Shown one piece after another: positions 45,071 to 55,489 of a stretch of 64,000 bases of DNA. Both the position numbers and the translations under genes were made by a program. The stretch's first letter is position 1; each line of letters begins with the position of its first letter. The notes beneath the pieces were generated by a model. It was not told the origin of the DNA and made no database searches. It worked only from the letters and a program-made list of their open reading frames with translations. Source of the stretch: Schistocerca nitens. Lineage: Eukaryota; Arthropoda; Insecta; Orthoptera; Acrididae. The stretch is taken from contig NC_064622.1 of NCBI RefSeq assembly GCF_023898315.1, forward strand, positions 167,668,178 through 167,732,177. The letters are read 5' to 3'.

Positions 45071-46366
45071 TGCGAGGTGCCGGGGCAAGCAGTGTATTTA
45101 ACACTAAATTCTAGAAGCTACATATGTAAATGATGCTCTAAGCCCCCCCTTTTCTAACTCCGACTTTTGCTGTTGCACAAGGATTAAAAATATACGCGAA
45201 CTGACTGTAATCAACCCTGCAAGTGGAGTAGAAAAGAGTTTGGCACCTGCAATAATTTAATTTGATAAATAAGTTAAATAAAGGAAGGTTTCATAAACGT
45301 AGTGAGAAATGATGGGTTGCTCTACCGATTAACAGAATGAAAGTTCTGTCCAAAATAACAATATGATTTATTACGACTAAGCACAAAATAATAAACAAAA
45401 ACACATGAATTCTAATTTATGATACATTAAATTGGCTCAAATTGGAAACACAAACAAACGCTGTGAAGGTGAAGTTGTCCCTAAACTAGATCGTGAGGTT
45501 TAAGACGAAGTGGTATGTGGAGCCAATTCCTTGCCACTCAAATCTCAAGAGAGACACACAGCTAACCCAACAGTAATTGCTGCTACTCAAGACAGAACAA
45601 AGTTAGAAAAGGATGAACAGGCGCGCCCTGCTGAGCTCTGATTATCACCTAGGAAAATCCCTATCTGCCGGTGCTGCGGACATACATTACCAAACTGTCT
45701 TCTTAACTGCCCGAAACACGATCTGGCGTCCCGCAGGCGAGGGCTGGTTGCTTCGACGTCCTCGACCGAAAGGCGACTGCTGACCGCCGACAAGAGCACC
45801 CGTACAGGCCGAACACAGAACATTCCCGCCCCCACGACAGTGGCCGTAGTTAAACGTTCCAATCAGCAACTCGAAAACCGGCGGAAATTCCACTCCATTG
45901 CCGGAGCACTACCATTCCACCAATGGAGATTCTTGGCACCAATTTCTGTGCTGATTTTGCTACGTCACGGCGCTATGCCCTGAGCAAACCAATCACCGTT
46001 ACTATTTTGCAGAAAGTGCGGGAATTTTCCCGCCACAACTGCCTGGGTACACAAGTCATTCCCACGCCTCGCTGGTAGTCCGCCAGAAAGTGTTTTCGCT
46101 AAGTTTCTCCGAAGTAACGGAACCTCTAGCTCAGCCGCTACTTCACACCCCAGCGGGCGTGTCTCTTGACAATGTCGGCGTCTGCAAAGCATTCACTCGA
46201 CTGCCTCACACACGTCGGCTTAACCCGCCTGTCACCGGACCACCCGGGTGACGAGAGACGCTGCGTGGGAAGTCCGCGTGTGAAGGAATAGCAACTTTCC
46301 ACCGCATGCAATTAGAGAGGAGAATCGTAAGATAGAAATATGAGAGGGGGCTCATGCCACCTCTCA
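45071..46366 (-). repeat. 5' LTR of LTR-2
   Basis: It is 1296 bp and matches the left LTR except for about seven substitutions. It lacks the SINE and so preserves the empty site. Followed by ATGT (46367-46370). Confidence 0.95.
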
Positions 46367-46370
46367 ATGT

Positions 46371-46435
46371 TATCTACGCGATCCTGTAGGAATGATACGA
46401 AAGAGGTTACAGTATATCCCTAGGTTTCTATGTAT
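46371..46435 (-). mobile_element. CR1-like 3' end, split (part 2)
   Basis: This continues the minus-strand CR1-like sequence interrupted at 28495. The string TACAGTATATCCCTAGG on the plus strand matches the family region just upstream of the FPRSI motif. Together with 28340-28495 it forms the target of LTR-2. Confidence 0.6.
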
Positions 46436-46439
46436 AATA

Positions 46440-47070
46440 ACCTATAAATATAATATTAGTCTGTCACACTTGGAATCTATAAAGTCATACAAAGACTTGG
46501 ATGTAACGCTTAGTAGGGACATGAAGTGGAACGATCACATAGGCTCAATTGTGGGTAAAGTAGGTACCAGACTTCGGTTGTTGGTAGAATACTGGGGAAG
46601 TGAAATCACTCTACAAAAGAGTTTCCAAATCACTCGTGTGAATTCTAGAATACTGCTCAAGCGTGTGGGACCAGCACCAGATAGGACTAACAAGGAATAT
46701 TGAATGAATACAGAGAAGGGCATCACGAATGGTCACAGGTTTGTTTGATCCGTGGGAGAGTGTCACAGAGATACTGAAGGAACTTAACTGGCAGACTCTC
46801 GAAGATATCCTGAGAAAGTCTACTAACGAAGTTTCAAGAGCTGGCTTTAACCGATGGCTCTAAGACCATACTACAGCCCACTACGTACGGCTCACATACG
46901 GATCGTAAGGACAAGACTAGAATAATTACAGGACGTGCAGAGGCGTTCAAGCAGTCGTTCTTCCTCCGCGCTCCATACAATGGAAGGGGAGAGAGCCCTA
47001 GTAACTGGTACAGTGGGACGTCTTCTATGCCATGGATTTAATACTGGTTCGCAGAGTATTGTTTTAGATG
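46440..47070 (+). mobile_element. CR1-like RT fragment, decayed
   Basis: The frame from 46392 shows YKDLDVTLSRDMKWNDHIG and IVGKVGTRLRLL, the RT C-terminal signature. Further decayed codons continue to about 47070 with a TEAFKQSFF-like end (EAFKQSFFLRA near 46940). Head-to-head arrangement with the split minus-strand fragment at its left. Confidence 0.7.
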
Positions 47071-47349
47071 AACAGTGAGACGCAGATAAAAGTAGCCCGT
47101 GTAAGTATAAAGGAAATGACGTGAAATTACAGAAAAGAAATACTGAAAAAGACTTAACATTTAAATGAAATAAAAAATACATTTGTAGAAGATGTTGAAA
47201 CTGACTCACTGCAACATCAATACACACCTGCACACATCAAGTGTATTCAGATACATCTGGCGTAATGTTCGGATATCGATGGCAGCAACTTTGCGCCAGA
47301 CACTGTCTTTCAATTCCTGTACTGTCTGTGGATTTGTTTCATAGATCTT

Positions 47350-48446
47350 GGTTGATTGACTGCTAGATTTGGGGGAGGAGGCCAAACAGCGAGGTCATCG
47401 GTCCCATTGCGTTAGGGAAGGAAGGGGAAGGAAGTCGGCCGTGCCCTTTCAAAGCGATTTAGGGATTTCTGGCGTTTCCCAAGGTAGTTTTATAGGCCCT
47501 CTGTTGTTCCTGATCTATGTAAACGATGTTGGAGACAATCTAAGCAGCCGCTTCGGTTGTTTGCAGATGACGCTGTCGTTTATCGACTAATAAAGTCATC
47601 AGAAGATCAAAACAAACTGCAAAACGATTTAGAAAAGATATCTGAGTGGTGCGAAAAGTGGCAGTTGACTCTAAATAACGAAAAGTGCGAGGTCATCCAC
47701 ACGAGTGCTAAAACGAACTCGTTAAACTTCCGTTACACGATAAATCAGTCTCTTCTAAAAGCCGTAAATTCAACTAAATGGTGTTACAATTACGAACAAC
47801 TTAAATTGGAAGGAACACATAGAAAATGTTGTGGGGAAGGCTAACCAAAGACTGCGTTTTATTGGCAGGACACTTACAAAATGTAACGGACCTACTAAGG
47901 CGACTGTCTACACTACGCTTTCTCTTTTAGAATACTGCTGCGCGGTGTAGGATCCTTACCAGATAGGACTGACGGAGTATATCGATAAAGTTCAACGAAG
48001 GGCAGCACGATTTGTATTATCGCGAAATATGGGAGAGGGTGTCACAGAAATGATACAGGATTTGGGCTGGACGTCATTAAAAGAAAGGCGTTTTTCGTTG
48101 CGACGGAATCTTCTCACGAAATTCCAATCACCAAAATATTTTGTTGACACCGACCTACATAGGGAGGAACGATAACCACGATAAAATAAAGGAAATAGAG
48201 CTCGTACGGAAAGATAAAGCTGTTCGTTCTTTCCGCGCGCTATACGGGATTGGAATAATAGAGAATTGTGAAGGTGGTTCGATGAATCCTCTGCCAGGCA
48301 CTTGAATGTGATTTGCAGAGTATCCATGTAGATGTAGATGTAGATGTACGGAAATCACGGAAAACCTGAATCAGGATGGCCGGACGTGGGTTTGAACCGT
48401 CGTCCTCCCGAATGCGAGTCCAGTGTGCTAACCACTACGCCACCAC
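47350..48446 (-). mobile_element. SINE (family B) containing a CR1-like insertion
   Basis: The left part 47350-47465 (GGGGGAGGAGGCCAAACAGCG to AGCGATTTAGGGA) and right part 48350-48446 (GGAAATCACGGAAAACCTGA to the tRNA-like head, B-box GGTTCAAACCC on the minus strand) form one SINE. A near-duplication AGATCTT / AGACCTT lies at 47343-47349 and 48447-48453. The SINE sits inside the transposase remnant and is itself split by the CR1-like fragment. Confidence 0.8.
47466..48349 (+). mobile_element. CR1-like RT fragment inside the SINE
   Basis: Starts at SQGSFIGPLLFLIYVNDVG, then LFADDAVVYRLIKSSED near 47550 and KWQLTLNNEKCEVIH. Frame breaks follow, with LPDRTDG and the C-terminal end, and it closes in repeated GATGTA at 48328-48347. 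5'-truncated. It inserted into the SINE at GATTTAGGGA / GGAAATCACGG. Confidence 0.85.
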
Positions 48447-49075
48447 AGACCTTGCTCTGCAAGTGTTTCCTAATAGGAGAAAAATCATATGTTGTTAGAT
48501 CCGGCAAATGTGGTGGCCATAAATGTTTGCTGACAGTTCGTTCCTCAGTGAAGACCTCTTGTACTCGTTTCAGGGATACTTTAGAGGTGTGGCTGGGTGG
48601 CTGGAAGGAGCAGTATTATCGTTCATATTCAGTGAGTTGAACATAAAATATATCAAAAAATTCCATATATGCAACAGTGTTGAAGGTAGCGTAAAAAAAT
48701 ATCGTTCCCATAATGCGCGCTCGTGTTAGATCGCACCAACCGACGATTTTCTCATCATGGAGAGGTTTCTGACACACAATATTAGAGTTCTCCGTTGCCC
48801 AGTAGCTCGTGTTCCGTGAATTCATATGACCGGAAAGATGAATAAATGTTTTATCGTTCATGATGTAATGGAATGGGTCTAACAAATCCTCGTTGATGTT
48901 ATTCAAAAGGAACGTGCAGTAACCTACAAGTTTCTGACTGTCAACCTTCTCTAATTACTGCACAACGGCCACACGCTGTGGCTTCAAATTAAGATTTTTC
49001 AATATCCACTGGCAACACCTACTACTTACACGCTCCTGTTGGGTCAGCTCACGTATAGACTACTTTGGGCTTTGA

Positions 49076-49485
49076 ATAATTCTCCGGCGAATGTCTACAA
49101 TAACTTCTGGTTTGCGACTGAAGTAATTATTTGTCGTTTTAAATTTTGCACAGATCCCTAGGTACGGCAATTTATATATCGACTCTGTATTATTCTCTTT
49201 GCTGGTAGTCCTCTATCCGTATATTTGTCCTCGAAAATCTAGCGACTTTCCTTAAACGAACTTCTTTTCATATATGCTTTCACAATTTCAATTCTTACTT
49301 CTTTCCAGAAAATCATTCAGCAGACCACAAAGAGAAACGTCTAACGTCACTGGTGAAACATAATGAAATGCTGATAGAAGAAGGCTAACAATCGATTATT
49401 ACCTAAAACTGTCCACTGTTGTTGTTGATTACTCTATTTCGGAAGTCGAAATATTGCATTCGCATTCAAAGGGGATGCGGTCTAC
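49076..49485. other. Unassigned intergenic DNA
   Basis: No coding or repeat signal was recognised. Confidence 0.3.
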
Positions 49486-49489
49486 TTTA

Positions 49490-50130
49490 ACTGTGCCACC
49501 TATTAGATGCAACACTTAAAGCTGGCTCTTGAAACTTTAGTAAATACGCTATCTCGCGATACATTGGGTGTATCTGCAGGTGTCTGCCAGTTCACTTCCC
49601 TCAGCATTTCCGTAACACTCTCCCATGGGTCAAACAATCCTGCGACCATTGGTGCTGGTGCTGCCCTCCGAGCGCATAAGTTCAGTAACTCCTGTTGGTC
49701 CTAATATTCTAGAATGGGTCGCACAGGTGTTTTGTAAGCAATATCCTTGCAGACTCATTGTATTTCTCTAGTATTCTACCAATGAACCAATATCTGCCAC
49801 CTGGTTTATCGACGACTAAGCGTATTAATAGTTCCATCTCATATCCCCACAGATTTTTACACCCAAGAATTTGTATGAGTTCATGATTTCCCCTGGTGAC
49901 TCGTTACTATTGTTATCGTAGGCTACTAGGTTTGTTTCGTTTTATGAATAACATAATTTTACATTTCTGAACATTTAAAGTATCTTTCCAGTCGCTTCAC
50001 TTCTTTGAAATCTTATCAAGATGCTACTGTATATTTGTGCATCTTTTTTTCGCACAGTATTTCATTACACACAGTTGCTTCATCTACGAACAATCTGAGT
50101 TTACTATTTTGTACTTCAGGAAATTTTATG
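49490..50130 (-). mobile_element. CR1-like RT fragment, highly decayed
   Basis: The minus strand reads SKLRLFVDEATVCNEI near 50104-50060, the palm region with FVDE for FADD. Then come NVQKCKIMLF near 49970, GRYWFIGRILEKY near 49790 and CLTHGRVL-like codons near 49630. The order and spacing match the RT C-terminal half of the other fragments. Confidence 0.65.
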
Positions 50131-50134
50131 ATTT

Positions 50135-51840
50135 CTAGGCTCCAGGGACAGTTAAATGAAGAAGTCCTTTCAAAGACCCAGTAGATCACCTGCTGAGACC
50201 CTAAGGCAGTTACCGCAGTATCCATTTCAAATTGAGGTTCTGACAGAATAAGTGGTAGAAGTGACATTTTACAATAAAGTTATCTAAGTGCACATTTGTT
50301 ACGCTAAAGTGTTGAGTCTATTAAGAGTAAAAGAGCTGCAAACGATTTCCTGCATAGTCCTGCACTCAGAGATGATACACTTCAGGCTCTATCTACGACT
50401 AAGTGTATTAATGCATGTCTGGAGCTCATTTAGAATATAGCTAGTACAAGAGAATTGGCGAACGAAATGACTCTTAACGAAGCTTCAAGTATGCATTTTT
50501 TAAAAGTATGTGCAATAGCTTAATGTGTACGCTTTTAAGATTATTTGTTGTAATTTTTAATACATGTTTAAATAGGACCTGTTCTGAAATAGTGGATGTA
50601 TTTCTTGGGACCAAATAGGCATATTGACAAAAGTTCCTCGGACTTGGCAATACGTACATGGAATATGAGAATGCAACGAAACAACTGAAATATGTACTTG
50701 TTCCCAACTGGATGGTAGCAGTGAAACAGGTCAACCTAAAACATTCCCCAATGGAAATGAAAACAAAACTTACTTTTAAGTACAGACATGGATTCCATAG
50801 CAAAGGACAAAACTGCTAAAGACACTCAAGGAAACAAAATACAGTGGAGAAATAGTAGTAGGATCAGAACCAGCGAAAAAAATCCTCTAACAATGCTGCT
50901 CAAGTTTTTATTAAAACGTGATCTTGAGTTTAGCGAAGCGGATTTTAGGAGGCACAATACTGTCGCCCATCAATACCTGTTCTATAGTCTTTTCATCAAG
51001 ATTACTATGAAATAAAATTTGGAATGTGAAAAGATCTTGAGGAAGTGAAGGACTACGTTTCTACAATTTATCATGACTTCTGTAATAACGCATCCCGTTC
51101 CCAGACAGCAGTTAGTACGGGTGTAAGAAAAGGGTGTGGAGAAAGAAGAGGACGTGGTCAGGGAAGGTGACGAGAAGGACCGAAAAATGCACAACACAAT
51201 GGTACAGTACGACGAGTGTTGCCCCAAGAGAGACATTCTGCAAGAGATACCACAAAAGGAAATAATTCTAGTTCTATGTTAAGACACTGACTGTGAGAGG
51301 ATTATAGAAAGTGACATTGAACAATCTCTCGTACGTGTTGGAACCACATCAATGTATTTTCGTTCTAGTTTTTTATTTGATTTGCTATTTTCCTGTTGTT
51401 TTTCAGCTTGTTATATTAATTTTGTCTTAATTAAGCACATATTCCTTTTTTATAACGAGCACGTATTGTGATAAGAGCATCACGGTGTTGTGTCAAAAAA
51501 ATTTCAGAATAAAGCACAGTAAAAAATGTTTTTGCACTTGTACCTGTTTAATACTAAAAAAAATTAAGATGCAATGAGCATTTGTATTTTTAATATATTA
51601 TAAAAAATAATGCAGAAGTTCTACAATCTCGAACCATGCATACAGCTACACACGGACTAACTGACCATTATAAAAAAATTCTTAAGTTTCGATATTAACT
51701 CACACAATTTATAGATAGCCATTCAACTTCGGGGGTCACCTACTCATTTCGCTTCACCAAGCTCTTGTACCACTTGTACTCTCAGCCTCTAAATTGCTGA
51801 TATTGTTAAGAGTAATGTCAGTCGTATAATGCATGATTAG
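50135..51840. other. Unassigned AT-rich DNA
   Basis: Nothing recognisable was found. The short open frame at 50788-51015 has no motif and is not supported as a gene. Confidence 0.35.
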
Positions 51841-51845
51841 ACCGT

Positions 51846-52046
51846 TGATGAAGGACGTAGTAACCCAATAATAGTATAGTTTCTGGAACATTGTTCTAGA
51901 AAAACAGAGATCTCAAATGTGTCAATAAAATTTGCTAAAACCAGTCCTTGAAGGACGTACTAAGCCAATAATAGATTAGTTCCTGGAACATTGTTCTAGA
52001 AAAACAGCAATCTCAGGTGTATCAATAAAATTTGCTAGAAGCAGTC
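51846..52046. repeat. 101-bp tandem duplication
   Basis: Two copies of a unit starting GAAGGACGTA, with GGAACATTGTTCTAGAAAAAC and AATAAAATTTGCTA. The first is at about 51848-51948 and the second at about 51949-52046. The end of the unit (AATTTGCTA...CAGTC) also appears inverted at about 52480-52495, so the duplication belongs to the inverted-arm element beside it. Confidence 0.8.
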
Positions 52047-52144
52047 TTGATCGCATAAATATTTTATTTGAACTGGTGGCCGGTTTCGATCTATTGCACT
52101 TAGGTAATCCGCAGACCTTATACTCTCTGATGGTGAGAGATTGC

Positions 52145-52335
52145 AAAAATGGCTCTGAGCACTATGGGACTTAACATCTGAGGTCTTCAGTGCCCTACAA
52201 CTTAGAACTACTTAAACCGAAATAACCTAAGGACATCACACACATCCATGCCCGAGGCAGGATTCGAACCTGCGACCGTAGCGGTCGCGCGGTTCCAGAC
52301 TGAAGCGCCTAGAACCGCTCGGCCACATTGGCCGG
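52145..52335 (-). mobile_element. tRNA-derived SINE (family A)
   Basis: This is the clearest family member: head with GTGGCC, GGCGCTTCAGTCTGG and GGTTCGAATCC on the minus strand, and body to CAGAGCCATTTTTG. The flanks GAGATTGCA and GAGACATTACA are only roughly alike, so the duplication is uncertain. Confidence 0.85.
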
Positions 52336-52404
52336 CGAGACATTACATCTCTCTAGAACTGCCTGCTCAACTATCCCGGCTCCTGCCACTATTATGGAGT
52401 ACAA

Positions 52405-52447
52405 GGTCTGAAGTTGATCTAAGTGCAATAGATCGAAACCGGTCACC
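52405..52447 (+). ncRNA. Hammerhead-ribozyme-like motif, near consensus
   Basis: In order: GGT (52405-52407), CTGAAGT (408-414 in the last three digits; consensus CUGANGA, so A9 is U), helix II GATCT/AGATC (416-420 with 430-434), GAAA (435-438), self-complementary ACCGGT (438-443), cleavage-site C (444), and ACC (445-447) pairing with GGT. The minus-strand copy in the left arm is more damaged (CTGCGGA core). Minimal hammerheads with a very short helix III usually need dimeric RNA to cleave. It is probably inactive here, but the family is likely ribozyme-bearing. Confidence 0.5.
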
Positions 52448-52499
52448 AGTTTAATTAAATATTTAAGCGATCATGACTGTTTTTTAGCAAATTTTACCA

Positions 52500-53049
52500 A
52501 CAACACAAGCATCAAAGCACTATTTATATGCAGTGGAGCGTCAGCTGCGTTTGGAATGGAAGCGATGGGGTCCCAATGCAGCGGCGAGGCCAGTACATGT
52601 CCTCGGTGCGAGCCGACGCTGCTGCACTCTCCGCAGTCACTGCGCTTCCAAACGGCGTGAAGTTGGCGCCCTTCACCTGCTTGGAGCTCACGTCACGTTT
52701 CGCACTTCACCTCTTGTCGGGCGTGTCTCAACTCCAGCTGACTTCCCGTCCGTTTTATCAACAAGCGGGTCATTCCACAAACCGGCGCACCTGACTCCTT
52801 CTCGCTCTCGCTACTTATCTGCTCCAACAACTTATCAGTGGGTCTCAAGAGACTGCTCGTTCACCATTCCAGATATTCCCGCCCCGGGAAAAATTCGTGG
52901 GTTAGCACGATACGGTCAGCTGCAAGAAGGAAACACCATCACCGGTACAATAGAAAAGGGAGATAAAACATCAAAAGGGCCAAATTTTAATCCTTGAAGT
53001 ATATTGCCAGTCCTCCACCTCTGACGCATTCTAAATGTCATTATTAACT
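52500..53049. other. GC-richer unassigned segment
   Basis: From 52530 to about 52900 the GC content is clearly higher than in the flanks. An open frame at 52533-52997 (plus, 154 codons) has no recognised domain. It could be part of an LTR or another repeat; nothing supports a host gene. Confidence 0.3.
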
Positions 53050-53455
53050 GAACAGGTTTCGAACTATGCTCATCCCAGGATGAATCTCCACTCTGTAGTG
53101 GATTGTGCGCTGATTTGAAACTTCCTGGTAGGGCACAACTCGTGGCGGATGGGGATTCGAAGCCGGGACTAAGTGAGCTATCCCATGCGACTCACGACCC
53201 ACCCTCACAGTTTCACTGCCACCAGTACCTCTTCTTTTCACCTTCCAAACTTCACAGAAGCTCTCCTGCATACCTTGCGGGACTAGCACTCCTGGAAGAA
53301 AGGATATTACAGAGAAGATAGCAAAAGAGGTACTATCGGAACTGAAGCTATGAGGGCGGGTCGTGAGTCGTGCTTGGATAGCTCAGTGGGAGGCAGAGAC
53401 TCGTCTGCGAAAGGAAAAGGTCCTGGGTTCTAGTCCCGATCCGGCCGTGTTCGGC
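53050..53455. mobile_element. Palindromic tRNA-like SINE (two heads, inverted)
   Basis: A tRNA-like stretch is at 53130-53200 on the minus strand (GGGTCGTGAGTCG, GGATAGCTCA, then GGCTTCGAATCCC). A second is at 53358-53455 on the plus strand (same GGGTCGTGAGTCG, GGATAGCTCAGTGGG, then GGTTCTAGTCC). Between them is a non-tRNA body (CTTTCCTTCCAGGAG type on the reverse strand, ACTTCACAGAAGCTCTCCTG). It can be read as two inverted tRNA heads around a shared body. Neither head forms a full cloverleaf. Confidence 0.65.
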
Positions 53456-55489
53456 ATCATGTTGAAGCGCCAGCGGTCATACTTAGGATAAATACATAGT
53501 ATGGTTCCAAATCGCATTAATTTCAGTTATAAAGATTCCGCCCTTCTGTTCCCCACGTTTAAAAGCTACACATGGTTGAGCAGCATTATATTATTACATA
53601 GAGCGATTAAAGAATTTCGATTACAATCCATTATTTTTCAGTCTCTATTCATAATCGTACATAAAAGTTAAAGAAATAGCAAGAATGCTAAAAAAACACA
53701 ACGGCATCCACTGTTGTAGTTACGACACGTATGTTATGTCAGTCAGAAATTAATGATTAATGGAAACACATTTATTGTGTTAAGGCCGGTATCGCTCGTT
53801 GAACATCTTCACGTTGCCGAATTGTACTGAAGTCATGACACGAATGGTCTGGTTGTCATATGTAATGTTAAAGACTAAATACCGAAACACTGATGATAAA
53901 CATCCCGCCGACTGCTTTGTGGAAGTGTAGTGAGCAGGGCTGGTGTGTCTAGTATGATAAAAGAAAACAAAATAAGTTAAATATATTTCAATTTTTTTCA
54001 ATTTTAATCTGATAATTTTATATATGTATATTGTGTTTCATACTAGAATGTCGTGTTCCCAGTTTGGCACAGCGTTGCCACAGGAAACACGAAAGTGGTC
54101 GAAGACGTCCGTCTTCTGGTCGGCTCCTGATCGTTGTCAGAAGGAGGCTACTTTTTGATTACGCAAAGGTTTCTATTGTTCGGAAAGGAATAACCCGGCT
54201 TTCTTTACTTATTCAGTATGAATTTTATAATTACCTAAGGGACCTTTAACAATGAACAATAAAAAAAATGCACTTGCAAATGAAATCATTAATAAATGGG
54301 GCAGCTATGAGTTGTATAGAAGACAAAGAGCGGCCTTCTGTCTACGACAAGGATGCCGCAGTATTCTCTGCTGCAGTAAAGGCTGTTTGACATTTATAAA
54401 AATAATATGACATGGAGGTAAAAAAAATAAAGGAAAAGAATAGAATAAGAAATCTGGTAAACAACTAATATATTCAAATAATTCTCACAAGCAATTAGAG
54501 CTGATTTATAAACAGTATAACTTACATAAGTAATTTTCTAATTGTATGGTGCGATGAGATTTCAGCCTGTCCTGTTCAAACTTCTTGGTTCACGTTTTTG
54601 TCACAAATTACAGTCATTACTTTTCTCCTTCCTTCGAGACAATTCTTGCACCATTCAATACCTTCATAACAATAACGTGCCGGTTTACAGTATCGAACAT
54701 AAATTACTTGAATTTTATTAATTAATGATGTTGTCTGCACGCTGGCAAGACCGTTCACTTTTATGGCTTAAAGACGACCTTCTTTACGCTTTCACATTAC
54801 AACCAGAAGTACGATAAAATCTGAAGATCTACAAAGGGTTTTACTGTCATATTTTATTTAGATCGAAGCGGACTGTTCAGTTTAGCTTCTGTTAAAATGT
54901 TTCTTTCACTGCGCAATCGCTGTATTAGCGTCCGCGCTAGATGCGCATCTTCACAGTTACCGGTACGTAAATTATATAAAACAAATGTCTTTCTAAGAAT
55001 AGGTCTCATCTCATAAGTTGATCATTTAATATACAGATAGGTGAATGCCTTTCCAAGGGTACTCACAGCTTTCATACGACGGAAATCCCAATAACATTAC
55101 ATCTGTTGTGTACAGTTTACAAACATCATCACTAAATCATGCTCAGTTTCATAGTTCTTTTTACACTACATCTGTCTCCTTTATTGCAAAGCAGAATAAG
55201 AACAACGCTTAGAGACTTATATGACATATGATTACAGAACTGCGCTTGAATTTTTATTAAAAGAGTCGGAATCAATCAAGAAATAGGACCATTTTCAAGT
55301 TTACAACAGTGGCGTTGCCATATGAGAATTTTATACACACGAATCCTTTCTTCGTTACGATAATCAGTTTAAGTGCTGTGTTTTATAATCTGAAGGGGTC
55401 CTGTATCTTGACTGAAAGTGTTTCAACAAAAAGTCAAGCACTGCTGACGTTCTTAAATTATTTAAAACTGTCCAACATCACCTACAAAT
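53456..55489. other. Unassigned AT-rich DNA
   Basis: Both strands were read and no domain, terminal repeat or RNA motif was recognised. Short frames at 53780-54001 (minus) and 54031-54249 (plus) have no support as genes. Confidence 0.35.

Larger units (their letters stand above)
28496..46366 (-). mobile_element. Outer LTR retrotransposon ('LTR-2'), gag-only, with nested insertions
   Basis: Two LTRs of 1296 bp (ignoring a SINE in the left one) differ at about seven positions and bracket the element. A 4-bp duplication ATGT lies at 28492-28495 and 46367-46370. The gag-like gene reads on the minus strand, so the right LTR is the 5' one. Without the nested element at 33569-42852 the internal region is about 5.8 kb. 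It contains a gag-like gene and a short terminal peptide, but no protease, RT, RNase H or integrase was found. It should therefore depend on a related autonomous Ty3/gypsy-type element. Confidence 0.9.
47090..49075 (-). mobile_element. Tc1/mariner-superfamily transposon remnant, split by a SINE
   Basis: The minus strand reads the transposase in two blocks. From about 49050 to 48460 come a decayed N-terminal part, then MNDKTFIHLSGHMNSRNTS, PLHDEKIVGWCDL, GTIFF and PHLPDLTTYDFSPI. After a gap occupied by a SINE (47350-48446) comes the C-terminal block 47349-47180, KIYETNPQTVQELKDSVWR and QFQHLL. Joined, the order matches the same transposase type as 16411-17321. The first Asp (NDKTF) and the later Asp (PDLTTYD) survive, but stops break the frame. 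Confidence 0.75.
52040..52495. repeat. Inverted-arm element with hammerhead-like arms, SINE inserted
   Basis: The left arm 52028-52118 and right arm 52395-52492 are inverted copies (AACTGGTGGCCGGTTTCGATC with TATTGCACTTAG on the left, the reverse on the right). The right arm carries a near-consensus hammerhead. The arrangement recalls Penelope-like terminal repeats or retrozyme units. A SINE (52145-52335) fills most of the loop. Confidence 0.65.

Noticed and set aside
52145..52335. tRNA gene (B-box GGTTCGAATCC)
   Set aside because: No cloverleaf can be formed, and the same sequence recurs with target duplications, so it is a SINE head. The same applies to the other SINE copies.
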